Assembly: GCA_026874595.1 (NCBI GenBank)
Contig: CM049315.1
Coordinates: forward strand, 79,252,065-79,316,064
Source: Sipunculus nudus
Taxonomy: Eukaryota > Annelida > Sipuncula > Golfingiida > Sipunculidae
DNA length: 64,000 nucleotides
Reading direction: 5' to 3'
The notes beneath the pieces were generated by a model that was given only the letters and a program-made list of their open reading frames with translations, was not told where the DNA came from and searched no databases. Position 1 is the stretch's first letter. Each line of letters starts with the position of its first letter. Below, in pieces: positions 1 to 12,764 of the stretch. Made by a program: the position numbers and the translations under genes.

Positions 1-1072
1 ACCGACTAAGTTCACTACCCTAGAGCACCTGCCTACACACCAACTACCCTTCACTAAAGGGACCTGCCTACCCACTAAGTACCCTACCGTAAACGGACTG
101 GCCTACCGACTATGTACCCTAGTCTATAGGGACCTGCCTACACACTAAGAACGCTAGCCTCAAGGGACCTGCCTACCAACTAAGTACCCAACCATAAAGG
201 GACCTGCTTACCGACTAATACCCTACCCTAAAGGGACCTGCCTACAGACTAAGTACCCTACCCTAAAGGGACCTGCCTACCCACTAAGTACCCTAACGTA
301 AAGGGACCTGCCTATTGACTAAGTTACATACCCTAAAGGGACCTGCCTACCAGCTAAGTACCCTACCCTAAAGGGACCTGCCTACCCACTAAGTAGCCTT
401 CCCTTAAGGGACCTGCCTACCCACTATGTACAGTACCCTAAAGGGACCTGCCTACCCACTAAGTACCCAAGCCTAAAGGGACCTGCCTTCCCATTAAGTA
501 CCCAACCCTAAAGGGACCTGCCTACCAAATAAGTACCCTAGCCTAAAGGGACATGTCTACCGACTAAGTACCATAGCCTAAAAGGACCTGCCTGTCGACT
601 AAGTACCGTAGCCTAAAAGACCTACCTACCGCCTTAGTACCCTACCCTAAAGAGACCTGCCTACAGTCTAAGTACCCAAGCTTAATGGGACCTGCCTACC
701 ATTTACGTACACTAGCCTAAAGGGACCTGCCTCCCGACTAAGTACCCTACCCTAAAGGGACCTGCCTAACGACTAAGTTCCCTACCCTAGAAAACCTGCC
801 TACACACTAACTACCCTTCACTAAAGGGGAAGTGCCTACTCACTAAGTACCCTAGCCTAAAGGGACCTGCCTACCCACTAAGTACTAAACCCTAAAGGGA
901 CCTGCCTACAGACTAAGTACCCTACCCTAAAGGGACCTGCTTACCAACTAAGTACCCTACCCTAAAGGGACCTGTCTACCGACTAAGTACCCTAGACTAA
1001 AAGGAACTGCCTACCCACTAAGTACCCTACCCTAAAGGGACCTGCCTACTGACTAAGCACAATACCCTTAAG

Positions 1073-1199
1073 GGACCTGCCTTCCTACTAATTACCCTAC
1101 CTTAAAGTTCCTCCAGGGTAGGGTTCTTAGCTTGTAGGCAGGTCCTTTGAGGTAGTGTACTGCCTGCCAACGAAGTACCCTGCCTTAGAGGACCTGCCT
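1073..1199. repeat. Foldback module of inverted satellite monomers (type example)
   Basis: A short stretch of satellite is inverted within the forward array. The arm 1073-1103 pairs imperfectly with 1115-1145 around an 11-nt loop containing GTTCCTCC. The arm 1136-1161 pairs with 1174-1199 (about 22 of 26 positions) around the 12-nt loop GCCTGCCAACGA. The reverse complement of the middle reads as normal monomer (CCTGCCTAC, CTAAGAACCCTACCCT), which shows inversion rather than a foreign insertion. The loop core GTTCCTCCAGG is far more conserved than ordinary monomers, so the modules descend from one founding event. A second version has CCAGGTTAGGATACTTAGCAGG. Confidence 0.85.
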
Positions 1200-3629
1200 A
1201 CCAACTAAGTTCCCTACCCTAGAGGACCGGCCTACCAACTAAGTACCCTTCCCTAAAGGGACCTGCCTACCCACTAAGTACCCTACCATAAAGGGACCTG
1301 ACTACCGACTAAGTACCCTAGCCTATAGGGACCTGCCTACCGACTAAGTACCCTAGCCTAAAGGGACCTGCCTTCCGACTAATTACCCTACCTTAAAGTT
1401 CCTCCAGGTTAGGATACTTATCACGAAGGCAGGTCCTTTAGGGTAGGGTACTGCCTGCCGACGAAGTACCCTACCTTAGAGGACCTGCCTACCGACTAAG
1501 TTCACTACCCTAGAGCACCTGCCTACACACCAACTACCCTTCCCTAAAGGGACCTGCCTACCCACTAAGTACCCTACCGTAAACGGACTTGCCTACCGAC
1601 TATGTACCCTAGTCTATAGGGACCTGCCTACCAACTAAGTACGCTAGCCTCAAGGGACCTGCCTACCAACTAGGTACCCAACCATAAAGGGACCTGCTTA
1701 CCGACTAAGTACCCTACCCTAAAGGGACCTGCCTACAGACTAAGTACCCTACCCTAAAGGGACCTGCCTACCCACTAAGTACCCTACCGTAAAGGGACCT
1801 GCCTATTGACTAAGTTACAAACCCTAAAGGGACCTGCCTACCAGCTAAGTACCCTACCCTAAAGGGAGCTGCCTACCCACTAAGTAGCCTACCCTAAAGG
1901 GACCTGCCTACAGACTAATTACATTACCTTAAAGTTTCTCCAGGGTAATATACTTAGCTTGTAAGCAGGTCCTATAGGGTAGGGTACTGCCTGCCGACGA
2001 AGTACCCTACCTTAGAGGACCTGCCTACCGACTAAGTTCCCTACCCTAGAGGACCTGCCTACACACCAACTACCCTTCCCTAAAGGGACCTACCTACCCA
2101 CTTAGTTCCCTAGCCTAAAGGGACCTGTCCACCCACTAAGTACCCTAGCCTAAACGGACCTGCCTACCCACTAAGTACCCAACCCTAAAGGGACCTGCCT
2201 ACCGACTAAGTACCCTACCCTAAAGAGACCTGCCTACAGACTAAGTACCTTACCCTAAAGGGACCGGCCTACCCACTAAGTGTCCTACCGTAAAGGGACT
2301 TGCCTACCGACTATATACCCTATAGGGACCTGCCTACCGACTAAGTACCCTAGCCTAAAGGGACCTGCCTACCAAATAAGTACCCTAGCCTAAAGGGACC
2401 TGTCTACCGATTAAGTACCATAGCCTAAAAGGACCTGCCTGTCGACTAAGTACCGTAGCCTAAAAGACCTACCTACCGACTTAGTACCCTACCCTAAAGA
2501 GACCTGCCTACAGTCTAAGTACCCAAGCCTAATGGGACCTGCCTACCATTTACGTACACTAGCCTAAAGGGACCTGCCTCCCGACTAAGTACCCTACCCT
2601 AAAGGGACCTGCCTAACGACTAAGTTCCCTACCCTAGAAAACCTGCCTACACACTAACTACCCTTAACTAAAGGGACCTGCCTACCCACTAAGTACCCTA
2701 CCGTAAACGGACTTGCCAACCGACTATGTACCCTACCCTAAAGGTTGTCGCCTACGCACTTTGTACGATACCCTAAAGGGACCTGCCTACTCACTAAGTA
2801 CCCTAGCCTAAAGGGACCTGCCTACCCACTAAGTACCAAACCCTAAAGGGACCTGCTTTCCGACTAAGTACCCTACCCTAAAGGGACATGCCTACAGACT
2901 TAGTACCCTACCCTAAAGGGACCTGCCTACCCATTAAGTACCCAACCCTAGAGGGACCTGCTTTCCGACTAAGTACCCTACCCAAAAGGGACCTGCATAC
3001 CGATTAAGTGCCTTACCCTAAAGGGACATGCCTACTAAAGGGACCTGCCTACCCACTAAGTACCCTACCTTAGAGGACCTGCCTACCGAATAAGTTCCCT
3101 ACCCTAGAGGACCTGCCTACACACTAACTACCCTTCACTAAAGGGACCTGCGTACCCACTAAGTACCCTACCATAAAAGGGACTTGCCTACCGACTATGT
3201 ACCCTACCCTAATGGGAACTGCCTACCCACTATGTAACCTACCGTAGAGGGACCTGCCTACCCTCTAAGTACCCTAGCCTAAAGGGAACTGCCTACCCAC
3301 TAAGTACCCTAGCCTAAAGGGACCTGCCTACCTACTAAGTAACCCAGCCTAAAGGGACCTACCTACCCACTAAGTACCCAAATATAAAGGTACCTGCTTA
3401 CCAACTAAGTACCCTACCCTAAAGGGACCTGCCTACAGACTAAGTACCCTACCCTAAAGGGACCTGCCAACCAACTAAGTACCCTAGACTAAAAAGAACT
3501 GCTTACCCACTAAGTACCCTGCCCTAAAGGGACCTGCCTACTGACAAAGTACCCTACCCGAAAGGGACCTGCCTACCTACTAATTACCTTACCTTAAAGT
3601 TCCTCCAGGGTAGGGTTCTTAGCTGGTAG

Positions 3630-4660
3630 GCAGGTCCTTTAAGGTAGTGTACTGCCTGCCAACGAAGTACCCTGCCTCAGAGGACCTGCCTACCAACTAA
3701 GTACCCTAGCCTCAATGGACCTGCCTACCCACTAAGTACCCTACCCTAAAGGGAACTGCCTACCGTCTAAGTACCCTACCTAAAAGGGACCTGTCTACCG
3801 ACTAAGTACCCTAGACTAAAAGGAACTGCCTACTGACTAAGTACCCTACCCTAAAGGGACCTGCCTTCCTACTAATTACCCTACCTTAAAGTTCCTCCAG
3901 GGTAGGGTTCTTAGCTTGTAGGCAGGTCCTTTAAGGTAGTGTACTGCCTGCCAACGAAGTACCCTGACTTAGAGGACCTGCCTACCAACTAAGTTCCCTA
4001 CCCTAGAGGACCTGCCTACCGACTAAGTACCCTAGCCTATAGGGACCTGCCTACCGACTTAGTACCCTAGCCTAAAGGGACCTGCCTTCCGACTAATCAC
4101 CCTACCTTAAAGTTCCTCCAGGTTAGGATACTTAGCAGGAGGCAGGTCCTTTAGGGTAGGGTACTGCCTGCCAACGAAGTACCCTGCCTCAGAGGACCTG
4201 CCTACCAACTAAGTACCCTAGCCTCAATGGACCTGCCTACCCACTAAGTACCCTACCCTAAAGGAACTGCCTACCGTCTAAGTACCCTACCTAAAAGGGA
4301 CCTGTCTACCGACTAAGTACCCTAGACTAAAAATAACTGCCTACTGACTAAGTACCCTACCCTAAAGGGACCTGCCTTCCTACTAATTACCCTACCTTAA
4401 AGTTCCTCCAGGGTAGGGTTCTTAGCTTGTAGGCAGGTCCTTTAAGGTAGTGTACTGCCTGCCAACGAAGTACCCTGCTTTAGAGGACCTGCCTACCAAC
4501 TAAGTTCCCTACCCTAGAGGACCTGCCTACCGACTTAGTACCCTAGCCTATAGGGACCTGCCGACCGACTTAGTACCCTAGCCTAAAGGGACCTGCCTTC
4601 CGACTAATCACCCTACCTTAAAGTTCCTCCCGGTTAGGATACTTAGCAGGAAGGCAGGTC
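3630..4660 (+). repeat. Local 511-bp tandem duplication in the satellite
   Basis: The stretch holding CCAACGAAGTACCCTGCC, a foldback pair and TACTTAGCAGG occurs twice, about 511 bp apart. It is also present twice in the copy at about 53.45-54.48 kb. The related segment at 15.4-16.0 kb has a single copy, which explains the fall in offset there from about 11,815 to 11,304. Confidence 0.7.
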
Positions 4661-7600
4661 CTTTAGGGTAGGGTACTGCCTGCCGACGAAGTACCCTACC
4701 TTAGAGGACCTGCCTACGGACTAAGTTCCCTACCCTAGAGGACCTGCCTACACACCAACTACCCTTCCCTAAAGGGACATGCCTACCCACTAAGTACCCG
4801 ACCGTAAACGGACTTGCCTACCGACTATGTACCCTAGTCTATAGGGAACTTCCTACCCACTAAGTACCCTAGCCTAAAGGGACCTGCCTACCCACTAAGT
4901 ACGCTAGCCTAAAGGGACCTGCCCACCCACTAAGTACCCAACCATAAAGAGACCTGCTTACCGACTAAGTACCCTACCCTAAAGGGACCTGCCTACAGAC
5001 TAAGTACCCTACCCTAAAGGGACCTGCCTACCCACTATAAACCCTACCCTAAAGGGACCTGCCTATTAACTAAGTTACATACCCTATAGGGACCTGCCTA
5101 CCAGCTAAGTACCCTACCCTAAAAGGACCTGCCTACCCACTAAGTAGCCTACCCTAAAGGGACATGCCTACCCACTATGTACAATACCCTAAAGGGACCT
5201 GCCTACCCACCAAGTACCCAAGCCTAAAGGGACCTGCCTACCCATTAAATACCCAACCCTAAAGGGACCTGCCTACCCACTAAGTAGCCTACCCTAAAGG
5301 GACCTGCCTACCCACTATATACAATACCCTAAAGGGACCTGCCTACCCACCAAGTACCCAAGCCTAAAGGGACCTGCCTACCCATTAAATACCCAACCCT
5401 AAAGGGACCTGCATACCGACTAAGTACCCTACCCTAAAGGGACCTGCCTGCCAACAAAGTACCCTGCCTCAGAGGACCTGCCTACCAACTAAGTACCCTA
5501 GCCAAAAGGGACCTGACTACCGACTAAGTACCCTAGCTTATAGGGACCTACCTCCCGACTAAGTACACTACCTTAAAGAGACCTGCCTACCATTTACGTA
5601 CACTAGCCTAAAGGGACCTGCCTACCCACTAAATACCCTAGCCCTAAGGGACCTGCCTACCGACTAAGTAACCGAGCCTAAAGTGGCCTGCCTACCGACT
5701 AAGTACCCTACGTTAAAAGTCCTCCAGGGTAGGGTACTTAGCTGGTAGGCAGGTCCTTTAGGGTAGTGTACTGCCTGAGGACGAAGTACCTTACCTTAGA
5801 GGACCTGCCTAAGGAATAAGTTCCCTACCCTAGAGGACCTGTCTACACACTAACTACCCTTCCCTAAAGGGACTTCCCTACCGACTATGTACCGTACGCC
5901 AAACGGACCTGCCTACCCACTATGTTCCCTACCCTAGAGGACCTGCCTACCCAATAAGTACCCTTCCCTAAAGGGACCTGCATACCCACTAAGTACCCTA
6001 CCGTAAAAGGACCTGCCTACCCACTAAGTACCTAGCCTAAAGGGACCGGCGTACCCACTAAGTACCCTAACCTAAAACGACCTGCCTACCCACTAAGTAC
6101 CCTTGCCTAAAAGACCTACCTACCGACTAAGTACCCTACCCTAAAGAGACCTGCCTACCGACTAAGTGCCCTGCCCTAAAGAGACCTGCCTACCGACTTA
6201 GTACCCTAGCCTAAAGGGACCTGCCTACCGACTATGTACCCTACCAAAAAGGGACATGCCTACTGACTAGGTAACCTACTCTAAAGGAACCTGCCTACCC
6301 ACTAAGTACCCTACCCTAAAGGGACCTGCCTACCCACTAAGAAGCCTAGCCTAAAGTGACCTGCCTACCGACTAAGTACACTAGCTAAAAGGGACCTGTC
6401 TACCGACTAAGTACCCTAACCTAAAAGGACCTGCCTACCCACTAAGTACCCCAGCCTAAAGGGACCTGCCTATTGACTAAGTACCCTACCGAAAAAGGAC
6501 CCGCCTACCGACTAAGTACCCTAGCGAAAAGGGACCTGTCTACCGCCTAAGTACCCTAGCCTAAAAGGACTTGCCGATAGACTATGTACTCTATAGGGAC
6601 CTGCCTCCCGACTAAGTACCCTAGAATAAAGGGACCTGCCTACCGACTAAGTACCCTAGCCAAAAGGGACCTGTCTACCGACTAAGTACCCTAGCTTATA
6701 GGGACCTACCTACCGACCTAGAGAGACCTGCCTACAGTATAAGACCCTACCCTAACGGGACATGCCTACCATTTACGTACACTAGCCTAAAGGGACCTGC
6801 CTACTCACTAAGTACCCTAGCCTAAAGGGACCTGCCTACCGACTAAGTAACCTAGCCTAAAGTGGCCTGCCTACCGACTAAGTACCCTACCTTAAAGTTC
6901 CTCCAGGGTAGGCTACTTAGCTGGTAGGCAGTTCCTTTACGGTAGGGTACTGCCCCCGAGGAAGTTCCCTACCCTAGAGGACCTGCCTACCAACTAAGTA
7001 CCCTACCCAAAAGGGACCTGCCTACCGACTATGTACCCTACATTAAAGTTTCTCCAGGGTAGGGTACTTAGTACGAAGTATCCTACCTTAGAGGACACGC
7101 CTACCGACCTAAGGTCCCTACCCTAGAGGACTTGCCTACCCACTAAGTACCCTACGCTAAAGGGACTGCCGACGAAGTACCCTACCTTAGAGGTCCTGCC
7201 TACCGACTTAGGTCCCTACCCTAGAGGACATACCTGCACACCAACTACCCTTCCCTAAAGGGACCTGCCTACCCACTAATTACCCTACCCTAAATAGACA
7301 TGCTTACCGACTATGTACCGTGCCCTACCACTAAGTACCCTAGCCTAAAGGGAACTGCCTACCCACTAAGTACCCTAGCCTAAAGGGACCTGTCCACCCA
7401 CTAAGTACCCTAGACTAAAGGGACCTGCCTACCCACTAAGTACCTCAGCCTAAAGGGACCTGCCTAATGATTAAGTACCCTACCCTAAAGGGACCTGTCT
7501 ACCCACTAAAAACCCTAGCCAAAAGGGACCTGTCAACAAACTAAGTACCCTAGCCGAAAAGGACCTGCATCCCGACTAATTACCCTATCCTAAAGGGACC

Positions 7601-8985
7601 TGCCTCCCGACTAAGTACCTTACCTTAAAGTTCCTTCAGGGTAGGGTACTTATTTGGTAAGCAGGTCCTTTAGGGAAGTGTACTGCCTGCCGAAGAAGTA
7701 CCTTACCTTAGAGGACCTGCGTACGGAATAAGTTCCCTACCCTAGAGGACCTGCCCACACACTAACTACCCTTCCCTAAAGGGACTTGCCTACCGACTAT
7801 GCACCGTTCGCCAAACGGACCTGCCTACCCACTATGTACCCTAGCCTAAAGGGACCTGCCTACCCACTAAGTACCCTAGCCTAAAGGGAACTGCCTAACC
7901 ACTAAGTACCCTACCTTAAAGGGACCTGCCTATTGGCTAAGTAACCTACCCTAAAGGGACCTGCCTACCAACTTAGTACCGTACCCTAAAGGGACCTGCC
8001 TACCCAATAAGTAGCCTAGCTTAAAGGGACCTGTCTACCCACTAAGTACCCTACCCTAAAGGGACCTGCCTACTGACTAAGTACCCTACCCTAAACGGAC
8101 CTGCCTACCGACTAAGTACCCTAGCCAAAAGGGACCTGTCTACCGACTAAATACCCTAGCTTATAGGGACCTACCTCCCGACTAAGTACCCTACCCTAAA
8201 GAGACCTGCCTACCATTTACGTACACTAGCCTAAAGGGACCTGCCTACCCACTAAGTACCCTAGCACTAAGGGACCTGTCTACCGACTAAGTAACCTAGC
8301 CTAAAGTGGCCTGCCTACCGACTAAGTACCCTACCTTAAAGTTCCTCCAGGGTAGGGTACTTAGCTGGTAGGCAGGTCCTTTAGGGTAGTGTACTGCCTG
8401 AGGTCGAAGTACCTTATCTTTGAGGACCTGCCTACGGAATAAGTTCCATACCCTAGAGGACCTGACTACACACTAACTACCCTTCCCTAAAGGGACTTGC
8501 CTACCGACTATGTATCGTACGCCAAACGGACCTGCCTACCCACTATGTACCCTAGCCTAAAGGGACCTGCCTACCCACTACGTACCCTAGCCTAAAGGGA
8601 CCTGCCTAACGACTAAGTACCCCACCCTAAAGGGACCTGCCTATTGACTAAGTAACCTACCCTAAAGGGACCTGCCCCCGACGAAGTACCCTAACTTAAA
8701 GGACCTGCCTACCAACTAATTTCCCTACCCTAGAGGACCTGCCTACCCAATAAGTACCCTTCCCTAAAGGGACCTGCATACCCACTAAGTACCCTACCCT
8801 AAAGGGACCTGCCTACAGACTAAGTACCTAGCCTAAAGGGACCGGCGTACCCACTAAGTACCCTAACCTAAAAGGACCTGCCTACACATTACGTTACCTT
8901 GCCTAAAAGACCTACCTACCGACTAAGTACCCTACCCTAAAGAGACCTGCCTACCGACGAAGTGCCCTACCTTAGAGTTCCTCAG

Positions 8986-9015
8986 GGTAGGGTACTTAGT
9001 ACGAAGTACCCTACC
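8986..9015. repeat. Perfect 12-bp foldback in a shortened module
   Basis: GGTAGGGTACTT at 8986-8997 is the exact reverse complement of AAGTACCCTACC at 9004-9015, with the 6-nt loop AGTACG between. A second copy at 7058-7087 has one mismatch. In these two modules the part of the inverted monomer carrying GGCAGGTCC has been lost, leaving a compact hairpin. Confidence 0.8.
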
Positions 9016-12000
9016 TTAGAGGACCTGCCTACCAACTAAGTTCCCTACCCTAGAGGACCTGTCTACAGTCTAAGTACCCTACCCTAAAGGGACCTTCCTA
9101 CCCACTAAGTACCCTAGCCTAAAGGGACCTGCCTACCCACTAGGTACCCTAGGCTAAAGGGACCTGCCTAACAACTAAGTACCCTAGCCTAAAGGGACCT
9201 GCCTACCCACTAAGTACCCTAGCCTAAAGGGACCTGCCTACCCACTAAATACCCTAGCCTATAGTGACCTGCCTACCGACTAAGTACCCTAGCCAAAAAG
9301 GACCTGTCTACCGACTAAGTACCCTAGCCTAAAAGGACCTGCCTACCGACTAAGTACCCTAATCTAAAGAGACCTGCCAACAGTATAAGTACCCTAGCCT
9401 AAAGAGACCTGCCTACCATTTATGTAAACTAGCCTAATGGGACCTGCCTACAGACTAAGTACCCTACCCTAAAGGGACCTGCTTACCCACTAAGTACCCT
9501 ACCCTAAAGGAACCTGAATACCGACTAAGTACCCTAGACTATAGGAACCTGCCTACCGACTATGTACCCTATAGGGACCTGCCTACCCATTAAGTACCCT
9601 AGCCAAAAGGGACCTGTCTACCGACTAAGTACCCTAGCTTATAGGGACCTACCTCGCGACTAAGTACCCTACCCTAAAGAGACCTGCCTACAATTTACGT
9701 ACACTAGCCTAAAGGGACCTGCCTACCCACTAAATACCCTAGGCTATAGTGACCTGCCTACCGACTACCTACCCTACCCAAAAGGGACATGCCTACTTAC
9801 TAAGTAACCTAGCCTAAAGGGACCTGCCTACTGACTAAGTACCCTACCCACTAAGTACTCTAGCTTAAGGGGACTTGCCTACCCACTAGGTACCCTAGCC
9901 CAAAGGGACCTGCCTACCCACTAAGTACCCTAGCCTTAAGGGACCTGCCTACCCACTAAGTACCCTAGCCTAAAGAGACCTGCCTACCCACTAAGTACCC
10001 TAGCCTATATTGACCTGCCTACCGACTAAGTACCCTTGCCTAAAGGGACCTACCTACCCATTAAGTACCCTAGCCTAAAGGGGCCTGCCTACTGACTAAG
10101 TACCCTACCCTAAAGGGACCTGCCTACCGACTAAGTACCCTAGCCAAAAATGACCTGTCTACCGACTAAAGACCCTAGCCTAAAAGGACCTGCCTACCGA
10201 CTAAGTACCCTAATCTAAAGAGACCTGCCAACAGTATAAGTACCCTAGCCTAAAGAGAACTGCCTACCATTTACGTAAACTAGCCTAATGGGACCTGCCT
10301 ACCGACTAAGTACCCTACCATAAGGATCCTGCCTACCGACTATGTACCCTATAGGGACCTGCCTACACACTATGTATCCTAGCCTAAAGGGACCTGCCTT
10401 CCCACTAAGTACCCTAGCCTAAAGGGACCTGCCTACCCACTAAGTACCCTAGCCTATAGTGACCTGCCTACCGCCTAAGTACCCTACCCTAAAGGGACCT
10501 GCTTACCCACTAAGTACCCTACCCTAAAGGAACCTGAATACCGACTAAGTACCATAGCCTTTAGGGACCTGCCCACCGACTATGTACCCTATAGGGACCT
10601 GCCTACACACTAAGTACCCTAGCCTAAAGGGACCTGCCTACCCACTAAGTACCCTAGCCTAAAGGGACCTGCCTACCCACTTAGTACCCTAGCCTATAGT
10701 GACCTGCCTACCGACGAAGTACCCTACCCAAAAGGGACATGCCTACTGACTAAGTAACCTAGCCTAAAGGGACCTGCCTACTCACTAAGTACCCTACCCT
10801 AAAGGGACCTGCAAGCCGACTAAGTACCCAAGCTAAAAGGGACCTGTCTACCGACTCAGTACCCTAGACTAAAAGGAACTGCCTACCCACTAAGTACCCT
10901 GCCCTAAAGGGACCTGCCTACTGACAGGAGTACCCTACCCTAAAGGGACCTGCCTACCTACTAATTACCCTACCTTAAAATTCCTCCAGTGTAGGGTTCT
11001 TAGCTGGTAGGCAGGTCTTTTAAAGTAGTGTACTGCCGGCCAACGAAGTACCCTGCCTCAGAGGACCTACCTACCAACTAAGTATCCTAGCCTCAATGGA
11101 CCTGCCTACCCACTAAGTACCCTACCCTAAAGGGAACTGCCTACCGTCTTAGTACCCTACCTAAAAAGGACCTGTCTACCGACTAAGTACCCTAGACTAA
11201 AAGGAACTGCCTACCCACTAAGTACCCTACCCTAAAGGGACCTGTCTACTGACTAAGTACCCTACCCTAAAGGGACCTGCCTTCCTACTAATTACCCTAC
11301 CTTAAAGTTCCTCCAGGGTAGGGTTCTTAGCTTGTAGGCAGGTCCTTTAAGGTAGTGTACTGCCTGCCAACGAAGTACCCTGCCTTAGAGGACCTGACTA
11401 CCAACTAAGTTCCCTACCCTAGAGGACCGGCCTACCCACTAAGTACCCTTCCTTAAAGTGACCTGCCTACCCACTAAGTACCCTACCATAAAGGGACCTG
11501 CCTACCGACTAAGTACCCTAGCCTATAGGGACCTGCCTACCGACTAAGTACCCTAGCCTTAAGGGACCTGCCTTCCGACTAATTACCCTACCTTAAAATT
11601 CCTCCAGGTTAAGATACTTAGCAGGAAGGCAGGTCCTTTAGGGTAGGGTACTGCCTGCCGACGAAGTACCCTACCTTAGAGGACCTGCCTACCGACTAAG
11701 TTCACTACCCTAGAGCACCTGCCTACACACCAACTACCCTTCACTAAAGGGACCTGCCTACCCACTAAGTACCCTACCGTAAACGGACTGGCCTACCGAC
11801 TATGTACCCTACCCTAAAGGGACCTGCCTACCCACTAAGTACCCTAACGTAAAGGGACCTGCCTATTGACTAAGTTACATACCCTAAAGGGACCTGCCTA
11901 CCAGCTAAGTACCCTACCCTAGAGGGACCTGCCTACCCACTAAGTAGCCTACCCTTAAGGGAATTGCCTACCCACTATGTACAGTACCCTAAAGGGACCT

Positions 12001-12764
12001 GCCTACCCACTAAGTACCCAAGCCTTAAGGGACCTGCCTTCCCATTAAGTACCCAACCCTAAAGGGACCTGCCTACCGACTAAGTACCCTACACTTCAGA
12101 CTAAGTACAATACCCTAAAGGGACCTGCCTACCCACTAAGTATCCTACCGTAAAGGGACTTGCCTACCGACTATATACCCTATAGGGACCTGCCTATCGA
12201 CTAAGTACCCTAGCCTAAAGGGACCTGCCTACCAAATAAGTACCCTAGCCTAAAGGGACATGTCTACCGACTAAGTACCATAGCCTAAAAGGACCTGCCT
12301 GTCGACTAAGTACCGTAGCCTAAAAGACCTACCTACCGCCTTAGTACCCTACCCTAAAGAGACCTGCCTACAGTCTAAGTACCCAAGCTTAATGGGACCT
12401 GCCTACCATTTACGTACACTAGCCTAAAGGGACCTGCCTCGCGACTAAGTACCCTACCTTAAAGGGACCTGCCTAACGACTAAGTTCCCTACCCTAGAAA
12501 ACCTGCCTACACACTAACTACCCTTCACTAAAGGGGAAATGCCTACTCACTAAGTACCCTAGCCTAAAGGGACCTGCCTACCCACTAAGTACCAAACCCT
12601 AAAGGGACCTGTTTTCCGACTAAGTACCCTACCCTAAAGGGACATGCCTACAGACTTAGTACCCTACCCTAAAGGGACCTGCCTACCGACTAAGTACCCT
12701 AGCTAAAAGGGACCTATCTACCGACTAAGTACCCTAGACTAAAAGGACCTGCCTACCCACTAAG

